64,000 nt of DNA, from NCBI GenBank assembly GCA_001414485.1, contig LLEY01000025.1, positions 124,001 through 188,000 on the forward strand. Reading direction: 5' to 3'. The notes below the pieces were generated by a model. It had not been told where the DNA came from. It ran no database searches and worked only from the letters and a program-made list of their open reading frames with translations. The position numbers were made by a program, and so were the translations under genes. The DNA is from Calycina herbarum. Its lineage: Eukaryota > Ascomycota > Leotiomycetes > Helotiales > Pezizellaceae. Shown one piece after another: positions 1-11,419 of this stretch; positions within the stretch are counted from its first letter, which is position 1; each line of letters opens with the position of its first letter.

Positions 1-3000
1 GGCATTGGGAAGAACGTAATTTTTATTGGAATTTGAGTCTCCACGCGAGACTTCAACGGAGTAGGAGGGAGGCAATTTTCGTCTTGTATAGAGGATTCAT
101 TGGAAAACCTTGCGGTGGCATTCTGGTCGGAACCAAGCTCTTGCAGACCCCTTACTGGCATCCCTGGTAAAGGCGACCAATTACTTGTAGTAATCAAAGA
201 ACGTCTCCTCATCATTCCCAGAAGTACTGAATCAGATTACTTTTGTCCGTCTGGGTGTTGGGCTTGAAGCAAGAGGTATTGACGTATCCCTGAGGGATAT
301 CATCAAACAAACTCTCCGCTTAATTTCTCAGACTCTAGGGTGATTTCCAGATGTACTAGAGCATGGCGCGCGACTCTGGGCAATTGGATCCTATTGGAGT
401 ATCTCCACATTCAGTAGGAGTCGCGGTGATAGTCTTTGTACTGGAGATTAAACTGCTGTTGGTACCACCATTTCGTCGACGGTTGCTTGCGCCAGGCTCA
501 GTTGAGGTTCCCTTTGTAGGGATCGGCTCAGGCATAAGAGATAGTCAGCTTTTCTCTTTGCTGATTTTCTGCAACTACTTCAGAAAGCGAGAATGAATCT
601 TCTTTCCGTGTTTGTCGTACAAGATATCCTTGAAACAGATTCTCAAAGCTGGTAGGCTGGTTGGGTCGTTGACGATTGCCTTTGGCGGGCTACCACTGTC
701 AACTTTATCGTATAGCAGTTTTGAGGCCTTAGTCTCTTCGGTTTGTCTGTCTTTTGTGCCGGACCGAAACCCCCAGGCAGGGTATCACATTCCCAAAGAG
801 GGGTCCCGAAAGGCTTGCTCAAAGTACCCTGCTTCCGAACTTCCAAACTTCTAAACTTCCAGCACCAACCCATTCCGGGTCTCGTCAGCTGTTCTTCAGC
901 CATTCAAGGGAGGCATTGTGTCTGCGGGCAAGAGACGAGTAATCGAACCATCAGAGCGTCTGATGGCCTACGCATAGGCATACTCCAATTAGTTTCCGTC
1001 GGGTGGACAACCCGAGGAACCAGAGTACAACCTAATAAAGAAGTTCGACCACTGCGCGATTTTGCTGTTGCCCTGTGAGATTTTCGCCCTTACAACTATA
1101 GCCAAGTCCAAAGAAATCTACTCCACTAGATGGAAGAAGGGTAGCAGGAGCAGAAGTAATAATTGTTGTTAACATTGGCTGCGGGAAAATGGCTAGGGGG
1201 CGCATGAAAAAATGTGTTTTCCGGAGGCATCATATCTTTGTCCATCTTTGAATTTGGAATTTGCGCTGAATTGACTTTCGATTTTCTGGAGTTGGGATGT
1301 TGAAGGTAACGCGTCGATTTTCGATTTTTTTTTTAATTTTTAATTTTTGATATAAGTAGCGATCTCGTGTTGTTGTGATGAAAGATGGGTTTCCACGGCG
1401 CCGACCATATTGTTGAGATTGAGGGACAAAAGGGGTGGTATGCCAAACGCAGGAAAGGGTTGCAGAGCAATTTTCTGACCTGGCTGTATTTACCTCTCGT
1501 CAGTTTTCGGCCAATTCAAGGTTTGTGTAGTGGATCTGCTGCAACATAACCACATGCCTCTGAAACTACAGCATCGCGCTTTACAAGACTTCCCTCTGGA
1601 GTAGTTTAACGTGTACAAGCACTTTGGTAACCGGTGTGATGATTAGCTTAAGTTTGGGTGAGTTGAAGCTGCATGGGGTCTGCATCTGGTCTGTCCTTTG
1701 CAATCATGGTTGCGGCGGCAACCTTTCCAGCTGTCTCTGGGAATATGACTTGGAAACTCAATCGGGATGTGTGTATCTTAACACCGATGTCCCATGCTCT
1801 CATTGCAACTACCCCAAGGTCAGCAAGTCTTGGTTTCCCTCGCTAGATACCGACTGCTTGCAGCCTCCTGTCAAGTTCTCTCCGGTTGCTTATGGGTGTT
1901 CCAATAGCGCCAAAGCGTATAATGAGCGCCGAAAGGAACCGAGACAACCAATCCCTGGTCGGGGATGATTCTCTGGCTTGAGACCAGACGGAGGTTGAGA
2001 GAGCGGAAGTGGGTAGCGCGCGGGGGCGCGGTCTCATAGAAATAATAAGGGTCGATAGTTGTGTTCGAATTCTCTTCCCCAAACAAAAGATGCTTGACTC
2101 GATTCTGACATTTTTTTTCATTTTCTTATTGGTTTTCGGCAGGAGTACATGATTGTCTTGTCGAAAATGTCCCCCAAATGCCTCGGACTCCGAGCTGGCG
2201 AGGCCGGGCCGGTACGCCGTGCAATGCTATGATTCGATTTGCAGTTGGTTGGAACATCGGAGATCGATATACTCTCGTCAGGGATTTGCAACCTTCGAGA
2301 GACAGTTGCAAAACTAGGTGTAACATTTCGACAAAACAAATGAAATCTAGTTTATCGCGAGGGCGAACGTCTTTGAGCTTCGCGATTTGAGATTGATCAT
2401 CAAAAGCCCGCATGGACTAAGGTTGAAACCCAAGTGCAAACTTGTGGCACGGAATTATTTTCGTCATTGACAGAGTGGTGGTGAACTCGATCTTGTCCTG
2501 TGTAGATCATTGCGTCGAAAAACTGTTTGGAATATCTAGGCGAGTCATCCTCGTCTACGATACCGAGAAGCAGCAGAACGAAGCAAACCCAAAGTTGGTC
2601 TTCGTTCAAGTATAGGACTTGGTCTCCACGTAGACTTGTCTTCGATAGTTTCGCTTGCAATGACAGGATCCAATTCCTTGAAGACAGGCAGTCCCTTGGC
2701 GGCAGCAGGATGAACGTTAGGACGCGTAGAGGTTGGGGAGATCATCTACTAGTGGACATTCGGTTATTGTTTGTGCCGGCCATGAGGGCTTCCTCTCGAT
2801 GGCACTAGTCATAGGGGTCAATAGATGTGTTCTATACATTTCCAACACCTCTTAACCCGTGTGAGCTACATAGCAGCAATATTTCGAAATTTCCCCTCCC
2901 AGACGGGATTTGCTCCCTTCTTTTTAAGGGTCCTCTTCACAATCTCCTTGACGGTTGCTGGGGTTTCTGGGACGGTCTTGCGGTGGTACTTTCCTCCATG

Positions 3001-3194
3001 TAAGGCTCAACCGAGATGATGCTTGTATTGTTGGCTTCAGAAAAGGCGGACGGCACAACAAAAGTTGATGTGCAAAAACCCCCTGCGGGGTTGTCTACGA
3101 GTATAATGCAAGCAGTCTCTTTCTAGCCCCTTTATTCTCGAGGATGCGTGTATAATATTGCGAACTCCTTTGAACGTTGTGGTGAGAAAACCAA
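1..3194. other. No supported gene; degenerate sequence
   Basis: Only short open frames (up to about 110 codons) occur on both strands, and none shows a recognisable domain or a splice-joined extension. One segment (237-365) resembles the repeat at 4.77-4.88 kb. The T-rich run near 1320-1350 is low complexity. I read this as decayed intergenic or relic sequence. Confidence 0.5.
237..365 (-). repeat. Diverged copy of the 4.3-5.1 kb pseudo-exon repeat
   Basis: The plus strand reads, in order, gtccgtctgggtgttgggct, then a tattgacgtatccctgaggg block, then a cagactctagggtg block. The same order, with similar wording, is seen at about 4768-4880 (tccgtctcagggttgggctt, gttgacatatccctctgtga, tgactctggtgtaat). 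Order and spacing are kept, so I infer common ancestry. There are too many mismatches for function to be likely. Confidence 0.45.
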
Positions 3195-3231
3195 ATCAAC
3201 TCGAGCAAATCTGAGATCAATTATACTCTCG
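3195..3231. repeat. 37-bp direct repeat, copy 1
   Basis: A 37-nt stretch starting atcaactcgagcaaatctga and ending atactctcg is identical to 3728-3764. A neighbouring segment (about 3486-3512, ctgttgtaacaagcaacgga) also has a diverged partner near 3689-3714, so this looks like a decayed segmental duplication of a few hundred bases rather than a single short repeat. Confidence 0.7.
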
Positions 3232-3727
3232 TCGAGAAAACTGCCGACAACGGTAAGGAGCAAAGGGGGTCCTTTTGGTGACATCTCGCATCAAGCGGTA
3301 GTCATTTGTTTGTTTTCTGGTATGTTGGAAATCGAAAAAGTAGTGCTTGAAAAGCACCACGGATCATGATATTGGGTTAATTTGGTTCCTGATCCATTGT
3401 TCCATGAGAAAGTCATGAAAAGGAAGCAAAACTTTGGAGACAGCAAGCAGTGCAAGCTTGGAAGATAAGATTGTGATAGAGTGTCTGCTGTTGTAACAAG
3501 CAACGGATCCCTTGGATACAAACCGATTGTTGAAATGAATTAATCAATTCAAAAAAGGTGGTTACAGATTCCAATGCTGCTTATACCTAGGCTTTGGTAT
3601 TTGCGCGACCGCGGCCATTGTAGGTGACTTCCTCGTCTTCTGCTTCAACGGTCTGGGCGCGACCAGCCTGAAGGCTCTCACGTCGGTTGACCTGCTGTTA
3701 CAACAAGCAGCGAATCCCGCAATGTCC

Positions 3728-3764
3728 ATCAACTCGAGCAAATCTGAGATCAATTATACTCTCG
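3728..3764. repeat. 37-bp direct repeat, copy 2
   Basis: Exact match to 3195-3231. It lies about 533 bp downstream of the first copy and just before the 3' end of the minus-strand open frame 3754-4386. Confidence 0.7.
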
Positions 3765-4386
3765 CCAGGGAAATATCGTGAAGAAAGTCGATTGACTTGG
3801 TGGCACACACCGATTCAGGTGGATAGTCAGGATCCTCGGGCGATGCCCATTTGATCTCCATGTTTCGAGGAGGGAATGGGATGTGGTCGAGAGGGTATCT
3901 TCGGTGCATTTCTGGGTTGCCGTGCATGCGTTGGTATACTTCGCTTCTGGATCGATGAAACCGTCCTTTGGGTAGCCACCCTTCGTCGGGCACACCGGTT
4001 GACTTTCGCTTTCCCTTAGCCTTTGTGGCAGATGGAGTGGATGCGTCGGTGGCTAGTGGAGCGTCGCCAGATTCGGCTGCAGATGGAACTGCTTCCGTTG
4101 CGTTTGTAGTTTCCTTCATTTCGTACTCGATAAATTTCTTCTCAACAGCCTGTTGCTTTAACGAGTCCCTTCGTCGGTCCCGTGGGACTGGAATCGGCCT
4201 TAGATTAGATTGGACAGGAAAAAGATAGACAGCGGGTTGGGTTTGAGAGCTTTGAGGTCTTGGGGCGACAGGCCGAGAAGTCGGTTGTGCCGCAGGAAGC
4301 TGGGTGACTTGAATGGATTGCTCAAAGCCTTGATATATCCATCCGGACCATCGCGAGAAGCCAAGCCAAGTATCTTCTGGAAGCAA
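3754..4386 (-). pseudogene. Hypothetical open frame of 210 codons, probable relic
   Basis: A minus-strand frame of 210 codons. The middle is Pro/Ser/Ala-rich and the last 75 residues are charged and aromatic (for example GNPEMHRRYPLDHIPFPP and EIKWASPEDPDYP), with a composition that looks like real coding sequence. The first 20-25 codons come from the tandem repeat of 4.3-5.1 kb (they contain WSGWIYQGFEQS), so the true start is lost or lies in an unseen exon. No known domain was recognised. It sits among relics and may be the 3' part of the same dead gene. Function unknown. Confidence 0.35.
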
Positions 4387-5100
4387 TACGGCAGGATGAG
4401 TTGCATTACAAAGTATTTGATATATCCATCCGAACCAGCGGTATCTTTTGGAAGCAGTAGGATAAAATAAGACGCATCACAAAGTATTTGCGAGGTTCCT
4501 CCTGCAAAATCAGAAGCATAACATGAGTATGCGAGTCTTGTGTATGACCGGGGTAAGCGATCGACATCATGTACTCCCATAATTCCTGCTTCTTTGGGGG
4601 GATCTGCTTGTCCGTCTCAAACTTGGTGCATATTTCCAAGTGGGCTCAAGGCCTTGATATATCCATCCGAACCATAAATCCCGAGAAATAAGGAGCATGA
4701 CGTGCGTATGGGAATCTTGATCGACATCATATACTCCCAAAGTTCTTGCTTCTTTGGAGGAATCTGCTTATCCGTCTCAGGGTTGGGCTTGTTTCAGTAG
4801 GTGTTGACATATCCCTCTGTGATGCCATAAAAAACACCAAATTCATCGCTGAAATCCTCTGACTCTGGTGTAATATGGAGGTGGACCAGAGACTTGGTGC
4901 ATGTTTCGAAGTGGGCTCAAGGCCCTGATATATCCATTCGAACCACAGAATAATCTTCTGGAATCAGTACGAATCCTTCCGAGAAACAAGAAGCATGACA
5001 TGAGTATGTGAATCCTGTGTATGGCGGGGAGAAGCAGGACAAGAGTATGCGACTCTTGTGTGTGGCCAGGATACGCGATCGACATCATGTATTCCCAGGT
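4320..5100 (-). repeat. Tandemly duplicated pseudo-exon, about 3 diverged units
   Basis: The phrase gatatatccatccgaacca, or near versions of it, occurs at about 4331, 4420, 4654 and 4929. A longer block (agcatgacatgagtatg, then tcgacatcatgtactccca, then cttctttggnggaatctgctt) occurs at about 4512-4620, 4691-4770 and, partly, 4989-5099. Read on the minus strand, the block encodes a recurring segment (WEYMMSIAYPGHTQDSHT in the best copies), so what was duplicated was probably an exon. Stops and frame changes between copies argue against a working gene. Confidence 0.6.
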
Positions 5101-5513
5101 AAAGTAGAGGTGTTTCGGCAGTCTTCTCGAGAGGTACGTTTTGTGGCCGTGGTGTAATGAGCTGAAATTTCGGTGGAGTTCCCTGAACTTGAAAAGGGGA
5201 GTATGCTTGACATCGTGAACTGCATTGTGACTTTCGTCGATTTTGTCGGGGCGAGGGACCTCTCATTCTCATTTCACGGGCGAATGGTCGAGGGTGTGAA
5301 CCCCGCCTAAGGTATAATGTGTTTTATTACAATCTAGATACAAGACATAGTACATCCATTCCCTTCCATCGAACTCGTTGCTACCAGAGGGGAGCAGAAT
5401 TTTCTGTTTTCAACTTTTTTTGGTGTTTTTCGATTTTCTGGCAAGGAAAGAAACAGAGAAGGTGCTTGTTTCTGTGTCCCAAGGCAATACCGACTCCTCA
5501 TCACACTCTGTGT

Positions 5514-6003
5514 CTAGCAGCGTGTTCTAGGCAAAAGTGTCTCGCTTAACGAAATAAGCCGACTTCCTGTAAAAATGCTTCGATGGGCAATGAAAGAAGG
5601 AAAGATTTTGAACAGTATGTCTATGGAAGATATCGGCAGAGAGCGAGGAGCGAGTCTGAGTCTCATGGACATCTTGCTTTCTTCTGAAAGCTTGGGCGCC
5701 ATGATGGCGCTATTTTTAAAGCTTGCCGACATCGAATAGTTGCGGGTTCCTGCCTTATCAGACGGCCATCCGCGAATCCTAGTGCTGTTGATATTGGGGG
5801 ACAAAAGGTGGAGCGGCGTAGTTTGGCGTATATCCACCGTGTTGAGGCGAACTATAGGTGTTGTAGGGTTGTTGGGGTTTGTAAGGATCACCACCTTGGT
5901 GGGGTGCAGCTAAATTGAATAGTATTCTACTATACGAGGAATGCAGCTTGCTCTCGTCGAAAATTGGCTTTAGCTCTTCGCAGGGCGGTCCAGCCTCGAG
6001 CAA
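5514..6003 (-). pseudogene. Relic frame with Q/Y/G/P-rich C-terminus
   Basis: On the minus strand the frame ending near 5779 encodes a Gln/Tyr/Pro/Gly-rich tail (GGDPYKPQQPYNTYSSPQHG). In another frame directly upstream (5930-6148) there is a basic stretch, RGWTALRRAKANFRREQAAF. The two could be joined by a very short intron, or they could be one gene broken by frameshift. I recognise no family, and there is no clear start codon with a long frame. Confidence 0.25.
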
Positions 6004-6920
6004 TTACCCACGTTGCAACCCGGGGTAGCGGTGCGAGCGCACAGGACCGAAATGTTCGCGGGATGTCAAATGAATGGCATATGGTGTTTGTGGTGTGAGT
6101 GGGTTGTTGGCAAGTGCTTCGGGGGTGAGGACTGGTGCTGGGACCCATGCCTCAGGTGAGGGAGTTGTGTCTGGTAGTTCCTTTTTCTCATCTTCGTGGT
6201 CGGTTCCATTGACGAAGGACGTGAGGTCTAGCCTCACGTCCTCGTCGAGCTGCGAAACCGAGGAATGATCGGAAGATTGCATCGTGGAGTGACGATGTAG
6301 AAAAGGGGGACGAGGAAGAGGCAGCAGATGATGCCACCGAAAAAGCTTCTGCGGTGGAGGGGGGGTTTCGTGGCGGAAGATAGCCACCATGGCCATGTAC
6401 TGAGAACTTCATATCATATCTGCAGATTGGGCAAGTTGAGCTTCCAGGTGTTGCTCTGAGCCATTGTTCAATGCAATTCTTGCCGAAATGGTGACCACAA
6501 GGTGCAATCACGACTTTCTCATTGCATCCTCCCTCGCTGGTGTAATAAGCATTTCTGCAGATCACACAGACGAATCTGTCATCCTTCGCGGTTTCTTGAA
6601 AGAAGATAGGACTCGGACTCCAACTGAGCGAGAATGATTGTCTTTTCTTGAATCACCTGGTCGCGTTCAGTCGTGAGGCTAACTAGACGGCGTACCATCT
6701 CTTCCATTTCAGTTCTTAGGTTGACGGACGCGTTTTCGTCCCTGCCAACTTTGCGTTGCAGGAAACGCGATTTCTTGCTGCTGGAAGCAGCAAGAGAATG
6801 GTCGTTTTGACCTTTAATAGAGTTCCATGGCTTCTCGCCATCTTTCGAGATCACTTTGAGAATGGATTTCTCCATGTTGTTGTAGATGATCTTTTCGACG
6901 TCGAGTGGGTTGATCTTCAA
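6004..6920 (-). pseudogene. RING-finger protein relic with two frame breaks
   Basis: Three minus-strand frames together look like one protein. The first (6920-6579) encodes an amphipathic, coiled-coil-like segment (EEMVRRLVSLTTERDQVIQE). The second (to 6188) encodes a RING-type Zn finger: CVICRNAYY, then APCGHHFGKNCIEQWL, then CPICRYDM. The third (6396-6004) is an acidic/Pro-rich tail. The frames differ from one another and no convincing GT-AG intron joins them, so I call frameshifts. In the RING, the position usually held by the fifth ligand (C/H after CGHxF) is Gly, a variant I associate with some fungal RING proteins. If intact it would be a candidate E3 ubiquitin ligase. Confidence 0.5.
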
Positions 6921-7577
6921 ATTATCGTGGAATTCCGGCGTAAAGAAGCGAGATTGGGAAAAAGATTCCTTCGCCAGAGTTACCTGGGTTGTTTTGAATG
7001 GACCGCTGAGTTAGTGGAAGTGAACGATGCCTATCATTCTCTTCGTGCCCGCCAAAGTTCCATTTGATAGTGGTTGCGAGCTCAGCTCGACTTCCTCTCC
7101 TGCCATTACAACTGATTGATTTCGTTCCTTTCCCCTCCTTCACACTTCGGTATTCCGGTTCGTGAAGAGATTGTAGACAGCACCACCCAACATAAGACGT
7201 CCGACTATCTGTGGATGGCCGTGAAGTGGTGCAAAATGCATTGGGAAGTCGTTTGGTTCGGAGTTGCCTTGTTCTGCTGTTGAGGAATACCTAATCAAGG
7301 TCTTCTCGTTGTTGTGTTATGAGTTCACCAAAAAGGTTGTGGTCGCTGTACTCTCAACTTGGCGTAGGATAGCAGTCTCCAACTGATCACTGTGTGGCAT
7401 GGAAAAGAGTCTGCTTATTGACAGAAACTTTTGCTTGACCCCAGTTGCGTGTGGTATCCGGGTGATAGGTTGGAGGGGGTATAACCCCTTTTGTCTCGAG
7501 CTTCGGGCCTAGCTCCTTAGGCAAGGAGCGCAGCCAGCACTCGGTTGAGTCCCAGAGAGCAGGCAAGATGAAGCATA

Positions 7578-9272
7578 GTAATAACAAAAGAAAGATGTTA
7601 CCGACAGTTGACCTGTGCTTCCGAAGCTCAGGTTTGAGCCGCGGGTGTGCGAGTATGACACCAGTATCCAACTCTCCTTTGGTGGGAAGCCATTATGACC
7701 CTGGTTCATCCTTTCGCCCGGGGAGCCTCCCCCTCCTTGATGAAGTCGAATGGAGGCTCTCCAGCGGTTTTCTGAGCTCATTGTAGGAATAACAAAAGAA
7801 AGATGTTTCCGAGGCCCAAGATGCCCGAAGTTGGCCGTTTTGATACATTTATATCCCCGTCCACTGCTTTGAATCTTTTGGGAAGGACTTCCAAAGTTCC
7901 AGGGAATCCATGTTCCTGGGTTACTCGTAATAGTGCTGTGTACAAGTCTTCGTATGTAGATGTTGATTTGGACGATCTGGCGAAGATCTTCTAAAGTCCT
8001 CACGGGGGACCTCTGATTTCTTCCACCTCGTGTTTCAATTGCGCTAGTACAGCGTCTGCTCTTCTCTCGTCGTGTGGACCGACGGCGGTTGGCTTGGGCG
8101 AGTAAGGGAAGGCTTGGAGTTGTGAAGAATCGCGCCGTGACTAAGTTCATCAGGGGGTTGGAGTCTGAGGTGACGACAGGGAGAAACTTGAAATTTAAGA
8201 CCTGTCTCTGGGCAATCTTTCCATCACGAAGCGAGGGATTGTCCATGTTGTCGTACGTCTTCTCCAAGGCCTCCGCCATGCGCCTTTCCACTCCAATCTC
8301 TGGTGTCGCACTCCCAAAAGATCTTCACGTCCTCAAGGGCCGTAGCCCGAACCACCAACCATTCGAAGAGAGCACACCATCCTGGCCCGCTCAGAGGTTT
8401 GTTGAGGTCCAGCCAATTGTACCCAGCTGGTACGTAGATCCGAACTGCTGCGAGCTTTCCCGCGTTTTCTGCTCCGATGGCTTTAAGCCAGGCGATTTCT
8501 TGCTTTGGGTCCTCAATGAGGAACCGTTGGCTTTGGTAGTATTGGGGGTCCGTGGTGCCCCCAAGCAAGTCAACGCATGGTGTGGTCGAATAAGTTCGAC
8601 ATGTAGGAATAACAAAAGAAAGATGTTTCCGACAACAGCTCTATCGGAACTCATTTTCCGCACCCAATTGCTCACAATCATCCCAAGAGAACAGGTCAAG
8701 ATCAGTTTCAGAGTCGTCTTCTTTGTACCAATCTCTTATTCTCCGCGAAGATGTGGCAACAGTGGGAAGATATCCCAGGAAAGATCAGAAGTTCCTATAA
8801 ATTAGAGGTGTTTCAGACGTCTGTCCTGGCCTTGTTCTCATCGTCGTGGGCGGAAGAGGCTGTAGTAATAACAAAAGAAAGGAGTTTTCCTCAACAACAG
8901 TTCGCACGGTGGATACTGCCGTTCTCCACAGCGAGGCCATAGGCGAGCGTACCACCCGAGGCGATCAATTCCTCCAGCATGCTGGAGACCCCGAAAGGAT
9001 ATCCAAGGAAGGATCAGAAGATCCTATGAAGTAGAGGTGTTTCAGACGTCTGTCTTTGCCTTTTTCACATCTTCGTGGGTCGGCACGGTGGATACTGTCG
9101 TTCTTCACAGCGAGGCCAAAGACCGTACCACCCGAGGCGATCAGTTCCTCCAGCATGCTGGAGACCCCGAAACCACCTCAGTTCCGAATCGTGGTGATAC
9201 GGCCGCTGGTGAAGAGCGCCGTGGGCTCCTGGAGGCGAAGGCTGTAGGAATAACAAAACAAAGATGTTACCG
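7578..9272. repeat. Five copies of a 25-30 bp motif in decayed paralogous segments
   Basis: The core aataacaaaagaaagatgtt recurs at about 7580, 7788 and 8606, and with changes at 8864 (aataacaaaagaaaggagtt) and 9247 (aataacaaaacaaagatgtt). Other shared blocks (gaggcgatcaattcctccag, ctccagcatgctggagaccc, gaggtgtttcagacgtctgt) occur twice within 8.8-9.2 kb. Together they suggest several diverged copies of one ancestral segment. On the minus strand each core reads as a pyrimidine-rich stretch and could be the remains of an intron 3' end. Confidence 0.65.
8100..8568 (-). pseudogene. Broken relic of a fungal protein (AWLKAIGAENAG type)
   Basis: The minus-strand frame 8568-8224 encodes a well-behaved segment (EIAWLKAIGAENAGKLAAVR, then SGPGWCALFEWLVVRATALE, then VKIFWECD). 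It resembles the C-terminal half of large fungal families that often begin with a 2EXR/F-box-like domain; this is inference from memory. The natural continuation (MAEALEKTYDNMDNPSLRDG) lies in a different minus-strand frame starting near 8280, so a frameshift separates them. The 5' half is not seen. Probably a dead paralogue. Confidence 0.4.
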
Positions 9273-10249
9273 AATGTGCAAACTAGAAGCTCTTTGCGCG
9301 ACCCTGATTTGATTTGATTAAATCAAGAGGTGTCACTGCATCAAGTTAGTATCCTTCATTTACGAAAGGGTACTATGCCCTGCGATATCTAGTCATGGCT
9401 TGAAGATCCAAGGTCATCAAACCAGAATGAAGAATCAAGGAAGACAATCATTGAAAATGAGCAAGGTTTCCAAGGACGTATGTGATCTTCAATACAATGT
9501 CGGGCATCTCAAAAGATGTATTGGCAATTAGGGTAAGAGCACCCCATGTTCCCATCAATTCAGCGTGGCATCGAGCGTCGTGGAGGTACGGAATGTTTCA
9601 GTAGCTCGATCCCAGAAGTCGCTTGAAAGAAGGGGAGAGAAGGAGGTTGAGAAATTGGAACTTGGTACTTGGCTAGCAACGCAAAAGGTCCAGCAAAACC
9701 ATAGACACTAGTCAGAGATCTCTCGCAATGGCGAATTCGCTGGACACGGGTTGGAAGGCGCAAAAGTCTGAAGTTGCACCGCTCTTCCCACTAAAGGTAT
9801 TGAGTGAGTGGTAAGTGATCAATCAAGACTTCGTTATCGAAAGCAATTCAGCTTGAAAGATCTCCTCGCTTGCATAGGGAGTGACGATTTGAAGCATACT
9901 CAAGTAAACAGATGTGCGTAGCCACAATTGCTGGTCCCACGAATCCAAAACGCCGTCATGTCCTGGCAAAATGGAGGCACAAGAACTTGCTTGGTGGTTT
10001 CGAGCTTTTCGACTCTAGGGATGCTTTCAGGGGTGGAGTGATGTACTTTCTTTTGGTGACTCCTGCTGGGTTTGCACTGCACACTCAAGTGTCGAATCTT
10101 CATCGTCATTTTTGGGCGTCATTTTCAGTATTTCTACACTGGTAGACTTGATTGGAAAAATGACGAGACTTCATACATTTTCATCTCAACGGCCTTGTCA
10201 CACATGGCATGGCCCCCAACGTGGATTCAGGGGTAGCGAAATTGCGGAG

Positions 10250-10475
10250 TGGAAGGAGCAACCCAGTACGATCATTTGGCGAGTGACCCACTCCATATTC
10301 AATTGGAAAGAGCGACTGCATGGGAGGCAAGAGCGACCAGTACCGCACTGAGTGAAGGAGCGACCCACGAGGGGATTGAGAAATGCTGGGGAAAGTGCGA
10401 GTGACCCACAACATAATCAAGAGGAAGGCACGACCCAGCCGTTGCAGAGTGAAGGGAAGGAGCGACCCTCGAGGC
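10250..10475. repeat. Degenerate GAGYGACCCA minisatellite
   Basis: Variants of gagcgaccca occur about eight times at irregular spacing (near 10256, 10283, 10310, 10331, 10356, 10400, 10425 and 10460), with related spacers (gaaggagcgaccc, gaggggattgag). Spacing is about 20-45 bp. There is no open frame across it that looks coding. Confidence 0.55.
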
Positions 10476-10810
10476 AATATATGTACTACGCCATTTTCTG
10501 AGATTGAAGCAGAGGAGTTTGATTGGAAGGCCATTTGTAGATGTGCAGCCTTTGTACTTTCTTGACCAGCACAAAATCCCCATTGCTTGTAGATTGAAGG
10601 GGATTGCTTTCCAGTCTGTTTGGTACGATTGATGCAATGCACCGTGATAGCAGTAACGCACTCTTCTTTGCAATACATGCGATTTGTTTGCAAAAGCATT
10701 CACGTATCTATTCAGACTGTTCTTGTGGTTGTGAGATGAGATCTGATTCACAGTGTGAGGGGGAGTTGCCACTGCAAGAGCCAAAGATTCACCTCGTCTC
10801 CCACAAACAG

Positions 10811-10845
10811 GGTGCAGGCAGGTGCAGGCAGGTGCAGGCAGGTAC
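10811..10845. repeat. 10-bp microsatellite (ggtgcaggca)n
   Basis: Three perfect copies of ggtgcaggca are followed by a partial copy (ggtacag). It lies about 600 bp upstream of the kinase gene start. Confidence 0.85.
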
Positions 10846-11419
10846 AGCCGCCTTGTTTAGGACAGTGGAGAAGACCCATGTACGGTCCGAATGAGCGATA
10901 ACTATCCGATTGGGTGCGTGCCGTAAAGATATAGAGTTTTCGGCTACTTAGCGTGATGTCCACGGCAATTGCCGGATATGAGCCGCCTTTTGAAGAAGCT
11001 CATCACCACTCCAAAGTTGGAAGATTGATAGCATCCTTCAACTCCACACAAATGAAATGCACCGTGGACCATGTGAAAACTGAGAGCATGGGCTTTCCAA
11101 CGCTGTTTTGCTGGTGTGATTTGATGCGGGGGTGGTGTTGTGGCGTGGGAGAATAGGCAGAGCCAGCGGCCTTGATCAATGATGGATGGCCTCGAGATAC
11201 TCAGAACATCACAGGTGCACTCGACATTCGAGCCCCCGCGACCCACGCCACTTGATTTGGGTCGCGCACAAGAGAACTTCTCGAGTCGTCCTCGACATCC
11301 TCGAAACTTTCAACACCGCAACGTTCAACGACACCATGCGTTGACTTGATTGAGGGCAGTGGAGTGAGAAGGCGCATGGCGGAGGCCCAAAGGAATTCGA
11401 AGACACAAACGACAACAAC

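Noticed and set aside
7509..8291. 260-codon minus-strand frame as an intact gene
   Set aside because: Only its first part (MAEALEKTYDNMDNPSLR) looks coding and is the shifted continuation of the 8224-8568 relic. The rest reads through repeat cores.
8074..8805. 243-codon plus-strand open frame
   Set aside because: Overlaps the minus-strand relic with meaningful protein sequence. The plus-strand translation has no domain and includes the repeat core.
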